A stretch of 64,000 nucleotides of DNA from Streptomyces sp. M41(2017) (GCF_002078175.1 NZ_MWFK01000002.1:2170001-2234000), one strand, 5' to 3'; positions 8,276 to 18,131 are shown, numbered from the stretch's first letter. Numbers and translations: made by a program. The notes: generated by a model not told the origin, from the letters alone.

Positions 8276-8497
8276 TCAGGCCGAAGCGGCCTTCTTGCCC
8301 CGCGTCGCTCCGCCACGCCCTCGGAGCGTGACGCCCGACTCGCTGAGCATCCGGTGCACGAAGCCATACGAACGGCCGGTCTCTTCGGCCAGCGCTCGGA
8401 TGCTCGCACCGGAGTCGTACTTCTTCTTCAGGTCTGCCGCGAGCTTGTCGCGCGCGGCGCCGGTTACCCGGCTGCCCTTCTTCAGAGTCTCGGCCAC
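8276..8497 (-). CDS. Small helix-turn-helix DNA-binding protein
   Basis: 73-aa basic protein. Residues 28-62 form a compact helix-turn-helix (GASIRALAEETGRSYGFVHR then MLSESGVTLRGRGG), with a Lys-rich start (KKGSR, KKKYDSG) and a basic tail TRGKKAASA. This is a widely conserved actinomycete type resembling a stand-alone winged HTH of the bacterial Lsr2/HTH_11 sort. GTG at 8497 follows AGGAGG at 7-base spacing, which fixes the start. Its regulatory target is unknown. No ligand domain exists, so it may be constitutive or act as an architectural protein. Confidence 0.85.
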   Translation of the reverse strand: MAETLKKGSRVTGAARDKLAADLKKKYDSGASIRALAEETGRSYGFVHRMLSESGVTLRGRGGATRGKKAASA

Positions 8498-8859
8498 CCG
8501 TGCCTCCTCATGGGAAGTGCGCTCTGGACTCTCATGATCACCCCTCCCGGGCGTCATGGCCACCCATTCGGCAAGGTCCGTAAGACAAGGTTTTGACGAC
8601 AGGAGCCCGTCCCCACGAGTGGAATCAGTGGTTCCGGCTGGTGCGTTCCGTACCGCCGAACGGGTTCTTCCGCGAAATACCTGGTCAGCGACGCAGAACG
8701 GCCGAGCCCTGGAGAAGACAGGGCTCGGCCGGAAAATCGGTGTAGGACACACCTCGGTACGAGGAGATCTCACACAGATGATGGATCACGAATCGGCCGA
8801 ATGATCCATACGCAGTGGATCAGTCATTCGATCTCGGTGTGCGGACCCCTCGCGGGGGA
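8498..8859. other. Intergenic stretch between the HTH and ABC-F genes
   Basis: 362 bases with no supported gene. It contains the promoter region of the small HTH gene next to 8497, one strong terminator (8699-8731, separate entry), and the 130-base trailing region of the ABC-F transcript. Short reading frames exist on both strands, but none has a ribosome binding site and Streptomyces-like third-position GC. Confidence 0.6.
8699..8731 (-). terminator. Terminator of the ABC-F gene
   Basis: A perfect 13-bp stem (8699-8711 with 8719-8731, arms CGGCCGAGCCCTG) around the 7-base loop GAGAAGA. It lies 130 bases after the ABC-F stop on the minus strand, with no other gene between. Confidence 0.75.
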
Positions 8860-10458
8860 TCAGGCGAGAGCGACCAGGTCGGCGTAGTCGGAACCCCACA
8901 GGTCCTCCACGCCGTCCGGCAGCAGGATGATCCGCTCCGGCTGGAGCGCCTCGACGGCGCCCTCGTCGTGGGTGACGAGGACGACGGCGCCCTTGTAGGT
9001 GCGCAGCGCGCCGAGGATCTCCTCGCGGCTGGCCGGGTCGAGGTTGTTCGTCGGTTCGTCGAGCAGCAGGACGTTCGCGGAGGAGACGACGAGGGTCGCG
9101 AGCGCGAGCCGCGTCTTCTCACCGCCGGAGAGCACCCCGGCCGGCTTGTCGACGTCGTCGCCGGAGAACAGGAACGAGCCGAGCGTCTTGCGGACCTCGA
9201 CCAGGTCCAGGTCGGGGGCGGCGGACCGCATGTTCTCCAGCACCGTGCGCTCGGGGTCGAGGGTCTCGTGCTCCTGCGCGTAGTAGCCGAGCTTGAGGCC
9301 GTGGCCCTCGATGACCTCGCCGGTGTCGGGCTTCTCGGCGCCGCCGAGCAGGCGCAGGAGGGTCGTCTTGCCGGCGCCGTTCAGGCCGAGGATGACGACG
9401 CGGGAGCCCTTGTCGATGGCCAGGTCGACGTCGGTGAAGATCTCCAGGGAGCCGTAGGACTTCGACAGGCCCTCCGCCATGAGCGGGGTCTTGCCGCAGG
9501 GCGCGGGCTCCGGAAAGCGCAGCTTGGCGACCTTGTCGGAGACGCGGACCGCCTCCAGGCCGGCGAGCAGCTTGTCGGCGCGCTTGGCCATGTTCTGCGC
9601 GGCCACCGTCTTGGTGGCCTTGGCGCGCATCTTGTCCGCCTGCGAGTTCAGCGCGGCGGCCTTCTTCTCGGCGTTCTGCCGCTCGCGCTTGCGGCGCTTC
9701 TCGTCGGCCTCGCGCTGCTGCTGGTAGAGCTTCCAGCCCATGTTGTAGACGTCGATCTGGGCGCGGTTGGCGTCCAGGTAGAAGACCTTGTTGACGACCG
9801 TCTCGACGAGGTCCACGTCGTGGGAGATCACGATGAAGCCGCCGCGGTACGTCTTCAGGTAGTCGCGCAGCCAGACGATCGAGTCCGCGTCCAGGTGGTT
9901 CGTCGGCTCGTCGAGCAGCAGGGTGTCGGCGTCCGAGAAGAGGATGCGGGCCAGCTCGATACGGCGGCGCTGACCGCCGGAGAGCGTGTGCAGGGGCTGG
10001 CCGAGCACCCGGTCGGGCAGGTTGAGCGCGGCGGCGATGGTGGCCGCCTCGGCCTCGGCGGAGTAGCCGCCCTTGGTGAGGAACTCCGTCTCCTGGCGCT
10101 CGTACTGCCGCATGGCCTTGTCGCGGGTGGCGCCCGCGCCGTTGGCGATGCGCTGTTCGTTCTCGCGCATCTTGCGGATCAGGACGTCCAGGCCGCGGGC
10201 GGACAGGACGCGGTCGCGGGCGAGGACGTCGAGGTCGCCGGTGCGCGGGTCCTGGGGCAGATAGCCGACCTCGCCGGAGCGGGTGACGGTGCCCGCGGCG
10301 GGCTGGCCCTGGCCGGCGAGGACCTTGGTGAGGGTCGTCTTGCCCGCGCCGTTGCGGCCGACGAGGCCGATGCGGTCGCCCTTCGCGATGCGGAAGGTGG
10401 CGGACTCGATGAGGATGCGGGCGCCGGCACGCAGCTCGATACCGGAGGCGGAGATCAC
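8860..10458 (-). CDS. ABC-F family ATPase (translation factor or resistance type)
   Basis: 532-aa protein with two ABC domains and no membrane segments. Domain 1 has Walker A GRNGAGKTT (residues 34-42), signature LSGGQRRR and Walker B LLLDEPTNHLDA. Domain 2 has GLNGAGKTT (about 357-365), LSGGEKTR and LLLDEPTNNLDP. The basic linker between them (EADEKRRKRERQNAEKKAAA) is the P-site tRNA interaction motif that defines ABC-F. These proteins act on the ribosome, either in normal translation or in antibiotic protection. Start GTG at 10458 with GGAG 8 bases upstream. A possible leader peptide and hairpin precede it (separate entry), consistent with attenuation-type control. Whether this copy is for resistance or housekeeping is not decidable here. 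Confidence 0.92.
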   Translation of the reverse strand: MISASGIELRAGARILIESATFRIAKGDRIGLVGRNGAGKTTLTKVLAGQGQPAAGTVTRSGEVGYLPQDPRTGDLDVLARDRVLSARGLDVLIRKMRENEQRIANGAGATRDKAMRQYERQETEFLTKGGYSAEAEAATIAAALNLPDRVLGQPLHTLSGGQRRRIELARILFSDADTLLLDEPTNHLDADSIVWLRDYLKTYRGGFIVISHDVDLVETVVNKVFYLDANRAQIDVYNMGWKLYQQQREADEKRRKRERQNAEKKAAALNSQADKMRAKATKTVAAQNMAKRADKLLAGLEAVRVSDKVAKLRFPEPAPCGKTPLMAEGLSKSYGSLEIFTDVDLAIDKGSRVVILGLNGAGKTTLLRLLGGAEKPDTGEVIEGHGLKLGYYAQEHETLDPERTVLENMRSAAPDLDLVEVRKTLGSFLFSGDDVDKPAGVLSGGEKTRLALATLVVSSANVLLLDEPTNNLDPASREEILGALRTYKGAVVLVTHDEGAVEALQPERIILLPDGVEDLWGSDYADLVALA

Positions 10459-10783
10459 GGACAGACTCCAGGGCTGGGGGTCGGTGGACGGCTGAGGGCG
10501 TTCCCGCCGTCTAATGCGCGAGGAGAATGGCCATGGGCCAAGTCTAACGGGGCCGTGCAACCACTTTTCCGGTGTGCGGGCCTCCGGCACTGTGACGCTC
10601 GCCCCGCCGCGGCCCTCGGAGCGGGCGTGAGGGCGCGGGCCGCCCGGCCGGGAATCCCGCCGCGAGGGCCGCCGGGCGCGGGCGTAGCCCGTTCGGCCCT
10701 CGGGCCGGGGCCGCGGGGCCCGGAGCGTACGAGGATGGCGCCACGGAGCGACCGACCGGCGTACGGCAGAGGGTGGTGTGTCC
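10459..10783. other. Divergent intergenic region, ABC-F and metallopeptidase
   Basis: 325 bases. The left part holds the possible leader and hairpin for the ABC-F gene. The right part is extremely GC-rich with no recognisable operator, and no -35/-10 pair for the metallopeptidase gene could be picked with confidence. The Shine-Dalgarno AGAGGG at 10768-10773 belongs to the downstream gene. Confidence 0.6.
10487..10534 (-). promoter_or_regulatory. Possible leader peptide ORF and attenuator hairpin
   Basis: On the minus strand, ATG at 10534 opens an 8-codon frame (MAILLAH, stop at 10511-10513). Its stop overlaps the first arm of a hairpin (10487-10492 GACGGC with 10506-10511 GCCGTC, plus an inner GGG/CCC pair). 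A TAGACT hexamer a few bases upstream of the ATG could be the -10 element, so the message may start almost at the leader. The arrangement resembles ribosome-mediated attenuation of ABC-F genes. It is inferred only: no conservation data were available. Confidence 0.4.
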
Positions 10784-11674
10784 ATGCAGTTCGACGACGA
10801 CGCGGACCTGGACACGTCCGAGGTCCAGGATGTGCGCGGCAGCCGCATCCCCGGTGGCAGGGCGACCGTCGGCGGTGGCCTCGCCGGTCTGATCGCCCTG
10901 CTCCTCGGGCTGTTCTTCGGGGTCGGTCCCGACCAGCTCGGCCTGTCCTCCGGCAGCGACCAGCCGGCGCCGGCCTCCTCGTCCCTGGCGCAGTTGCAGC
11001 AGACCTGCCGGACCGGGCGGGACGCGAACGCCCAGGAGGACTGCCGCGTCGTCGCGGTGGTCAACAGCATCCAGACGTACTGGGCGAAGGAGTTCACGCG
11101 CCGGGGCGGCACCTACACCCGCTCCCCCACCGTCTTCTTCAGCGGCCGGGTGGGCACGGCCTGCGGGACCGCCTCGTCGGCCGTGGGCCCGTTCTACTGT
11201 CCCGGGGACCGCAAGGTCTATCTGGACCTGGGCTTCTTCGACGAGCTGCGCACCAAGTTCGGCTCCAGCGGCGGACCGTTCGCGCAGGCCTACGTGGTGG
11301 CGCACGAGTACGGGCATCACGTGCAGGACCTGATGGGCACGCTGGCCAGGTCCCAGGACGGGGTGACCGGCGCGAACAGCAACGCGGTGAAGGTGGAGCT
11401 CCAGGCCGACTGCTACGCGGGTGTCTGGGCGCGGCACGCGACGACCACCCCGTCCACGTCCTCGGGCAAGCCGCTGCTGACCTCGCTGACGGACGCCGAC
11501 ATCCGTGACGGTCTGGACGCCGCGGCCGCGGTCGGGGACGACCGGATCCAGCAGCGGTACCAGGGGCGGGTGACGCCGGAGACCTGGACGCACGGGTCGG
11601 CCCAGCAGCGGCAGCAGTGGTTCTACCAGGGCTTCAGCAGCGGCGACATGGCGCAGTGCAACACGTTCAGGTGA
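10784..11674 (+). CDS. Neutral zinc metallopeptidase (YpfJ family)
   Basis: 296-aa protein with one membrane helix near residues 27-50 (GLAGLIALLLGLFFGVG) after a short cytoplasmic end, so the catalytic domain is outside. The metalloprotease motif HEYGHH (H174, E175, H178) follows the family lead YVVAH, and a downstream VELQADCYAGVWARH supplies the third zinc ligand region. Family length and the closing WFYQGFSSGDMAQCNTF match YpfJ/YdgD-type neutral zinc metallopeptidases. ATG at 10784 is preferred because AGAGGG lies 10 bases upstream; an in-frame GTG at 10778 is too close. Substrate is unknown. Confidence 0.9.
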   Translation: MQFDDDADLDTSEVQDVRGSRIPGGRATVGGGLAGLIALLLGLFFGVGPDQLGLSSGSDQPAPASSSLAQLQQTCRTGRDANAQEDCRVVAVVNSIQTYWAKEFTRRGGTYTRSPTVFFSGRVGTACGTASSAVGPFYCPGDRKVYLDLGFFDELRTKFGSSGGPFAQAYVVAHEYGHHVQDLMGTLARSQDGVTGANSNAVKVELQADCYAGVWARHATTTPSTSSGKPLLTSLTDADIRDGLDAAAAVGDDRIQQRYQGRVTPETWTHGSAQQRQQWFYQGFSSGDMAQCNTFR

Positions 11675-11813
11675 GCGGGGTCTCCGGCGGGGCCGTCCGG
11701 TCCGCGGAGAGGTTCCGGGCGGCGGTCTCCGGTCGGCGGGGCGTTGTCGGTGGCCGGTGCCAGACTGGGCAGCGGATCGGATTCCGGCGTGGTGACGAGA
11801 CGGAGTGATCGGC

Positions 11814-12227
11814 ATGGCTGGTACGAACGGCGGACGCCCGAGCATCTATCCCTCGCTGTTGTACGCCGACGCGAAGGCGGCGATCAGGCAGCTCACCGAG
11901 GCCTTCGGCTTCACCGAGCTGTCGGTCTACGAGGGCGAGGACGGTTCGGTGATGCACGCCGAGCTGGTGCAGGGGAACGGCGCGGTGATGCTCGGCTCCA
12001 AGGGCCGCGGCGGCCGTTTCGACGAGGCGATGAAGAGCGCGGGTCCGTGTGGGGTGTACATCGTCGTGGACGACGTCGACGCCCACCATCAGCACGCCGT
12101 GGACCATGGCGCGGAGATCCTGATGGCCCCGACCGACCAGGACTACGGCTCGCGGGACTACATGGCCCGGGACATCGAGGGCAACATCTGGAGCTTCGGC
12201 ACGTACGCCCCGGAGATAGGGGCGTAG
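11814..12227 (+). CDS. VOC (glyoxalase/bleomycin resistance) superfamily protein
   Basis: 137-aa protein with a single VOC module pair: LLYADAKAAIRQLTEAFGF, then AVMLGSKGRG, GVYIVVDDVDAHHQHAVDHG, and the closing RDIEGNIWSFGTY. The layout is that of small actinomycete VOC proteins related to PhnB-like enzymes. Metal ligands are not all identifiable, so it may be an enzyme, a binding protein or a resistance-type sequesterer. ATG at 11814 has GGAG 8 bases before it; GTG at 11805 has none. Its stop faces the convergent 12410 gene. Confidence 0.82.
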   Translation: MAGTNGGRPSIYPSLLYADAKAAIRQLTEAFGFTELSVYEGEDGSVMHAELVQGNGAVMLGSKGRGGRFDEAMKSAGPCGVYIVVDDVDAHHQHAVDHGAEILMAPTDQDYGSRDYMARDIEGNIWSFGTYAPEIGA

Positions 12228-12249
12228 GAGCCGCGCTGCGGCGTCGCTC

Positions 12250-12267
12250 CCCCGCCGTCGGGCGGGG
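12250..12267. terminator. Hairpin between convergent genes
   Basis: A 7-bp stem (CCCCGCC at 12250-12256 with GGCGGGG at 12261-12267) and a 4-base loop, 23 bases after the stop of the VOC gene. The next 140 bases contain several further GC palindromes but nothing gene-like. Confidence 0.45.
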
Positions 12268-12409
12268 CCTCCTTCGCGGGGCCGCGGCTCGCGCCGCCCG
12301 GCGGGCCCGAGCCGCCGGGGCGACGCCTCGGAGCGCTGCCTGCCGGGCGCGTGCCGTGCCGCTGCCCCTGCCTTCGTACGGCTCCTGACGGGTTCCGGCG
12401 GCTTCCGGG

Positions 12410-13813
12410 TCAGCTTCCGCCGGTGTGCACCTGGAAGGCCGCCCGGCGTACGGCCTTGGCGAGGGCCGGGTCCGGGTGGGCGGCGGCGAGGGCGACGAGC
12501 ACCTGCACCGTGCGCGGATGCCCGACCGCGCGCACCTCGTCGAGGAGTGCGGGCACGGTCGGCTGCACCGCGGACTCCAGGTGGCGGACGAGGAGCGGGG
12601 CGTCGCCGTGGTCGGCGACGGCCGCGGCCGTGTCGACCCACAGCCAGGTGGACTCGGCGCGGGTGAGCACCTCGTGCGCGTCCTCGGGGTCGTGACCTTC
12701 GTGCTCCGCGAGCCACAGCAGGGCGTAGGGGCGCAGCCACGACTCGTCGGCCACGGCGCGTACGTCGGGCTCGGCGGGGGCACCGACCACGCGCAGCGCC
12801 TCGAAGGCCAGGCCGCGGGTGAGTGCGTCCTCGCCGCGGGCGGCGGCGAGGAGCTCGGTGACGGCGCTGCCGACGGGGCGGGCGGCGAGCCAGGCGCGGT
12901 ACTCGGCGCGGGCCGCGTTGGGGCGGAGCTGGGCGCAGCCGCGCAGCATGTCCTCGGCGGACTGCTCGATGTTCCCGGCGGGGCTCTGCGCGGCGACGCA
13001 GATCTGCTCCAGCTTGACCCAGACCGCCCAGCTGCCGAGCGGGGTGAGGGTGGCCTGTGCGTCGCCGTAGGTCAGCGCGCCGACGGATGCGAGGGCGCGC
13101 AGGGCCCAGTCGAGGAGGGGCGCGAGGGGCGCGTCCGGGGTCTCGACGGGTTCCGGGGCCGGCTCGGGCTGCGGGCCGTAGGCGACCTCGCAGCGCTCGG
13201 TGCGCAGTTCCGTGACGCGCTGTTCGAGCAGGTCGAGGAGCTGCTCCACGGGGACGGGCCCGGCGGAGAGCTGGAGGAAGGAGAGCACCTGGGGCATCGC
13301 GGAGACGACCTCGGCGACGGCGGCCGGTTCCCGGTCCGTGGGTTCGGGGTGGGCCAGCGACCAGGCGTCGAAGAGGGCGACCCAGCCGCGCAGGACGGCG
13401 CTGTCGTCGCGGCTCCAGGCGCGCAGCCGCCAGCCGGGGCGGGCGCTGTCGCCGTGCACCTCGATGAGGCCGGCCAGCCGGGCGGTGTCCCAGTCCGCGC
13501 GGACCTGAACCGGGGTCAGCCCGAGTTCGGTGGCGGCCCGTTCGGCGGTCGCGTCGGAGAGCGCGCCCTTGCCGTCGGGAGTCGCGTCGTCGCGCCCGGG
13601 ACGGAGTGCGGCGTCGGCCCAGCGGGCGACGCGGGCCGCGTCGGACAGGCCGGTGCGTGCCATGCGGGCGAGTTCCGCGGGCGGCGGTGTGCCCTCCGGC
13701 GGTCGCGGTGCGGGGCGCGATGTGCGGCGCTGGGTCACCGCTCGGGGAGCGGCCGCGAGGGGCCGCGGGCTGACGAGTCGGAGCCTGGAGTCGCGCGGGT
13801 TACGGGACGTCAC
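12410..13813 (-). CDS. Unrecognised actinomycete protein, helical repeats
   Basis: 467-aa soluble protein that I do not recognise. The N-terminus (about 55 residues) is basic and proline-rich, likely disordered. Residues from about 60 to 180 contain a winged-helix-like stretch (LGLTPVQVRADWDTARLAGLIEVHG). The middle is Leu/Ala-rich with repeated LDWALRALASVGALTY-type helices, and the C-terminal third (DVRAVADESWLRPYALLWLAEHEG onwards) looks like HEAT-style helical pairs. There is no catalytic motif, membrane helix or signal. GTG at 13813 follows GGAAG at 9-base spacing; a TTG at 13849 has no such site. Standing alone on the minus strand between other monocistronic genes, its context gives no clue. 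Confidence 0.75.
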   Translation of the reverse strand: MTSRNPRDSRLRLVSPRPLAAAPRAVTQRRTSRPAPRPPEGTPPPAELARMARTGLSDAARVARWADAALRPGRDDATPDGKGALSDATAERAATELGLTPVQVRADWDTARLAGLIEVHGDSARPGWRLRAWSRDDSAVLRGWVALFDAWSLAHPEPTDREPAAVAEVVSAMPQVLSFLQLSAGPVPVEQLLDLLEQRVTELRTERCEVAYGPQPEPAPEPVETPDAPLAPLLDWALRALASVGALTYGDAQATLTPLGSWAVWVKLEQICVAAQSPAGNIEQSAEDMLRGCAQLRPNAARAEYRAWLAARPVGSAVTELLAAARGEDALTRGLAFEALRVVGAPAEPDVRAVADESWLRPYALLWLAEHEGHDPEDAHEVLTRAESTWLWVDTAAAVADHGDAPLLVRHLESAVQPTVPALLDEVRAVGHPRTVQVLVALAAAHPDPALAKAVRRAAFQVHTGGS

Positions 13814-13981
13814 GGGTGCAGTCTTCCGGTTGACGGTCCGAAAACCCAAACGGAATGCCCGCGAGGGGGCCGGGGGCGCTCCGGGAGCGGCCTCGCCGGG
13901 GCGCTCGCCGCATCGGAAAGTGCGCCGCGGGGAGTTGTCCGGGGCGGAACCGGAAGCACCCCGGACGCCCCCGGTCGCGGT

Positions 13982-14000
13982 GGCCCGGGATGCCCGGGCC
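13982..14000 (-). terminator. Terminator of the alpha/beta hydrolase gene
   Basis: GGCCCGGG and CCCGGGCC form an 8-bp stem around ATG, 37 bases beyond the stop at 14037 on the minus strand. Confidence 0.5.
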
Positions 14001-14036
14001 CCGCACGTCAGAGGCTGGTCGGGATGGCCTCCGGGG

Positions 14037-15176
14037 TCACATCAAGGGGGTGAGGAAGCGGCGGAGCGCCTCTTCGTAGCCCGCCGGGTCGGCGTTCCAC
14101 ATGGCGGCGTGCGGGGCGTCCGGGACGGTGTACAGGGTGACCAGGTCCGGGCGGCTCGCCGCGAGGCGGCGGGACGGGCCCCAGGGGGCGATGGTGTCGT
14201 CCGGGCCGTGCACCAGCAGGGTCGGCACGGTGAGCCGGTCGGGGTGCGCGGCGTGCGCGATGCGGTCGCCGCGTACGCCGGTGCGGCCCTGGGCGGCGCG
14301 CACGGCGAGCGGGAGCAGGAAGTTCGGGGTGTGCCGGGCGCCGGCCAGGGCGCGCAGCGTGGCCTCCCAGTCGAGGACCGGGGAGTCCAGGATCAGGCCG
14401 GAGATCCGCTCACGGAGGGCGGAGTGCGCGGCGGCGCGCAGCGCCATGGTGGCGCCGGTGGACCAGCCGTACAGGATGATCCGCCGGGCGCCGTACCGCA
14501 CGGCGTAGCGGATGGCCGCGTCGAGGTCGCGCCACTCGGTCTCGCCGAGGTGGTTCAGGCCGTCCGGTGAGCGGGGGGCGCCGAGGTCGCCGCGATAGGC
14601 GAGGTCCAGCACCGGGAAGTGCCGCTCGTTCAGGAACCTCATCACGTTCATGGGGTGTTCCCGAGTGGCGCCCAGACCGTGCACGGTGATGATCCAGGTG
14701 TCGCGCACGGCCGGGACGAACCAGGCGGGCAGTGCGCCGAGTTCGCCGGGTACGTCGACGTCGGCGTGTTCCAGGCCGAGGGCGGACTGGGGGTCCCCCA
14801 CGTACAGGTTCGGGACGAGCCAGACCTTGTCGCCGGGTTCCAGGGAGCCGTGGGTGACGCCGTCGAGCCGCCGGACGACGGTGTCCGCGGTGTGCGGGGT
14901 GGCGTCCTGGACCGGGCCGACGACGGCGTGGGTGCCGTCGCCCGCGAGCCCGTAGGTGCCGGGGCGCCGCGAGGCCAGGGCGCGGGTCAGGGTGATCCCG
15001 CCGGCCGTCGTGGCGTGCACGGTGAGCCGGGGTTCGGTGGGCAGGGGCTTTCCGGGACGCGTCTTCAGCGCGGCGTCGCTGGCGAACCGGCCCGCGGCCA
15101 CGGAGGCCGCGCCTGCGGCTGTGGCGACGGCCGTGGCGACAGTTACGGCCGCGGCCGTCGCTCTTAGGGTGCGCAC
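14037..15176 (-). CDS. Alpha/beta hydrolase, membrane-anchored or secreted
   Basis: 379-aa protein. The N-terminal 33 residues are a hydrophobic signal or anchor (ATAAAVTVATAVATAAGAASVAAG). The hydrolase domain has IITVHGLGATREHP (oxyanion region), nucleophile elbow GWSTG (S239), an Asp in HGPDDTIAP and a terminal DAPHAAMWN histidine, so the Ser-Asp-His triad is complete. The family resembles peptidase S15/S9-like lipases in actinomycetes; the substrate (lipid, ester or peptide) is not readable. No genes overlap it; a hairpin lies just downstream. Confidence 0.85.
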   Translation of the reverse strand: MRTLRATAAAVTVATAVATAAGAASVAAGRFASDAALKTRPGKPLPTEPRLTVHATTAGGITLTRALASRRPGTYGLAGDGTHAVVGPVQDATPHTADTVVRRLDGVTHGSLEPGDKVWLVPNLYVGDPQSALGLEHADVDVPGELGALPAWFVPAVRDTWIITVHGLGATREHPMNVMRFLNERHFPVLDLAYRGDLGAPRSPDGLNHLGETEWRDLDAAIRYAVRYGARRIILYGWSTGATMALRAAAHSALRERISGLILDSPVLDWEATLRALAGARHTPNFLLPLAVRAAQGRTGVRGDRIAHAAHPDRLTVPTLLVHGPDDTIAPWGPSRRLAASRPDLVTLYTVPDAPHAAMWNADPAGYEEALRRFLTPLM

Positions 15177-15291
15177 CCGACCAGTCTCCCGGGGGAGCCC
15201 GCCATCGGCCAGTGGGAGGGGGCCGGCGGTGACAACGCCTCCACCGCGCCCGCCCGCGTACGCCGCGTGCGGCGCTGCTGCCGAGGCGGTC

Positions 15292-16113
15292 CTAGGCCCG
15301 CTGCCCGTAGCCCCGCAGGCGCTCCCCCGCCTCCTCGAGTTGGGCGGGCGAGAGCAGGTTGGGGGCCAGACCGGGGACCGAGGAGGCCAGGAGCCAGACG
15401 CGGCACATCCACTCCAGCTGGGCCGTGCGGTCGTACGCCTGGTCCAGCGAGGCTCCGTGGGCGAGCGTGCCGTGGTTCTGCAGGAGGCAGGCGGCGCGGC
15501 CGTCCAGCGCCCGGAGCACGTTCGCGGCCAGCTCGGGGGTGCCGTACGTCGCGTAGGGGGCGACGCGCACGGGGCCGCCGACGGCTCCGGCCATGTAGTG
15601 GATCAGGGGCAGTTCGGGGACGAGGGTCGACACGGCCGTGGCGTGCGCGGCGTGGGTGTGGACGACGGCCCGGGCGTCGGTCTCGCGGTAGACCGTGAGG
15701 TGCATCGGCAGCTCGCTGGTCGGACGCAGCGAGCCGAGCACCTGGCGGCCGTCGAGGTCGACGCCGACGGCGTCCGAGGGCTTCAGCCGGTCGTAGGGCA
15801 CGCCGGTGGGGGTGACCAGGACGGTGTCGCCGACGCGGACGGACACGTTCCCCGAGGTTCCGACCACGAGCCCGTCGGTCACCGTGCGGCGGGCCGTCGT
15901 GACGAGCTCCGCCCACGCCGCCGCGATCACGGCGTCCCGCGCGTCCTGCCCCTCGCCGGTGACGTCGGCGGCCCCGGCGGCCTGGGCCGCCGCGGCAGGA
16001 GGCCCCTCCCGCTCGTCGTCGCGCCCGTACCGTTCACCTCGCGCGTCGCCCGCTCGGCGCTCGACCTCGTCGAGCCGGTCCTGCCCGTCACGCGCGTCAT
16101 GCCCGTCCGTCAT
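15292..16113 (-). CDS. Class II aldolase/adducin family protein
   Basis: 273-aa protein. The aldolase core runs from about residue 62 to the end: SGNVSVRVGD, the zinc site HTHAAHATAV, and LLQNHGTLAHGASLDQAYD with the third His. This is the fuculose-phosphate aldolase type and fits a sugar-phosphate cleavage or related decarboxylating reaction. The first 55 residues are highly charged (DARDGQDRLDEVERRAGDAR) and are not part of the fold; the usual length is nearer 215. ATG at 16113 is kept because GGAGG stands 8 bases upstream. Metal-dependent aldolase activity is likely; the sugar is unknown. Confidence 0.85.
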   Translation of the reverse strand: MTDGHDARDGQDRLDEVERRAGDARGERYGRDDEREGPPAAAAQAAGAADVTGEGQDARDAVIAAAWAELVTTARRTVTDGLVVGTSGNVSVRVGDTVLVTPTGVPYDRLKPSDAVGVDLDGRQVLGSLRPTSELPMHLTVYRETDARAVVHTHAAHATAVSTLVPELPLIHYMAGAVGGPVRVAPYATYGTPELAANVLRALDGRAACLLQNHGTLAHGASLDQAYDRTAQLEWMCRVWLLASSVPGLAPNLLSPAQLEEAGERLRGYGQRA

Positions 16114-16222
16114 CCGTACGTCCTCCCGCCGTCCCGCCTGTAGGGCCCGCAGCATCCGCGCCGTCGGCCCCGGCGTCCCGTCCGTCGCCTCGCCGGTCCG
16201 TCCGGGCGTACCGCGATCCTGC

Positions 16223-16710
16223 CAGTGGGAGCGGCAGGGGCTGCTGCGGGGCGCCCACCACTTCGCCGTGCCGGACACGTCGTCCGGCACCGATCACGCC
16301 GCGTACGCCGTGCGCGACGGCGGAGCCTGGCGCGCCGACGGCCCGAGGCTGCCGCCCGCGCTGGACATCGAATCCACCCCGTACGCCCGGCGCCGCTCCT
16401 GCTCCGGCCTGCGCCCGGCCGCCACGGTGCGCTGGACCGGGGAGTTCAGCGACGAGGGCGAGCGGGAGACGGGCCGGACGCCGGTCATCCACACGCCCGC
16501 GCACTGGTGGAACACCCGCACCGGTTCCAGCCACGCCTTCGCCGCACGGCACGCCTTCTGGCCGGCACGCCACGGCGCGGCCGACCCGGCGGCGCTCCCC
16601 GCGGGCTGGTCCGCCAGGACCTTCCGGCCGTACGACACCACCGGCGGTCTGCCGGGTGACCAGGATCTCTTCCACGGCTCCCCGGCCGGCCTCGAACGGC
16701 CGGCGCGGGG
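16223..16710 (+). pseudogene. GH25 lysozyme (muramidase) relic
   Basis: In one plus-strand frame the bases encode the C-terminal two thirds of a Chalaropsis-type GH25 lysozyme: LLRGAHHFAVPDTSSG, LPPALDIESTPYA, HTPAHWWNTRTGSS and GLPGDQDLFHGS follow the family order. The DIE catalytic pair is still there. The first 80-90 residues, with the N-terminal signal peptide and the first catalytic Asp, are gone, there is no start codon or ribosome binding site, and several conserved aromatic and Gly positions are changed (for example TCYG is now SCSG). I read this as a truncated and drifting relic, not a working gene. Confidence 0.75.
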
Positions 16711-16823
16711 GTGGCGATCCGTACCGGAGCACGGCATTCCGCCTCCGTTCGAACCCCCACATCTCCCCCTGGAGACAAGCGGAACGCCGATTCGCCGTTC
16801 GGGACACCACAAAGCCCGACCCA

Positions 16824-16845
16824 GTTCATCTTCCGTTCATCCAGG
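16824..16845 (+). promoter_or_regulatory. PHO box of the phosphate transporter
   Basis: Two head-to-tail 11-base units, GTTCATCTTCC (16824) and GTTCATCCAGG (16835), fit the Streptomyces PhoP direct-repeat unit (GTTCACC-like). They lie 48 bases before the start of pit. Phosphate-dependent regulation of pitH2 by PhoP is established in S. coelicolor; that it holds here is inference from this match. Confidence 0.8.
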
Positions 16846-16892
16846 TTGCTTACGGTCCACCTGCCACTGACGTCCAACAGAAGCCTGGGTAA

Positions 16893-18131
<1,239 letters not shown>

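Larger units (their letters stand above)
16114..16892. other. 779-base gap with a gene relic and the pit promoter
   Basis: No intact gene. It holds the upstream region of the aldolase (16114-16222), a decayed lysozyme fragment (16223-16710), and a PHO box with the promoter region of the phosphate transporter (16824-16892). A 7-bp hairpin GCCGGCC/GGCCGGC at 16685-16704 closes the relic. Confidence 0.65.
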
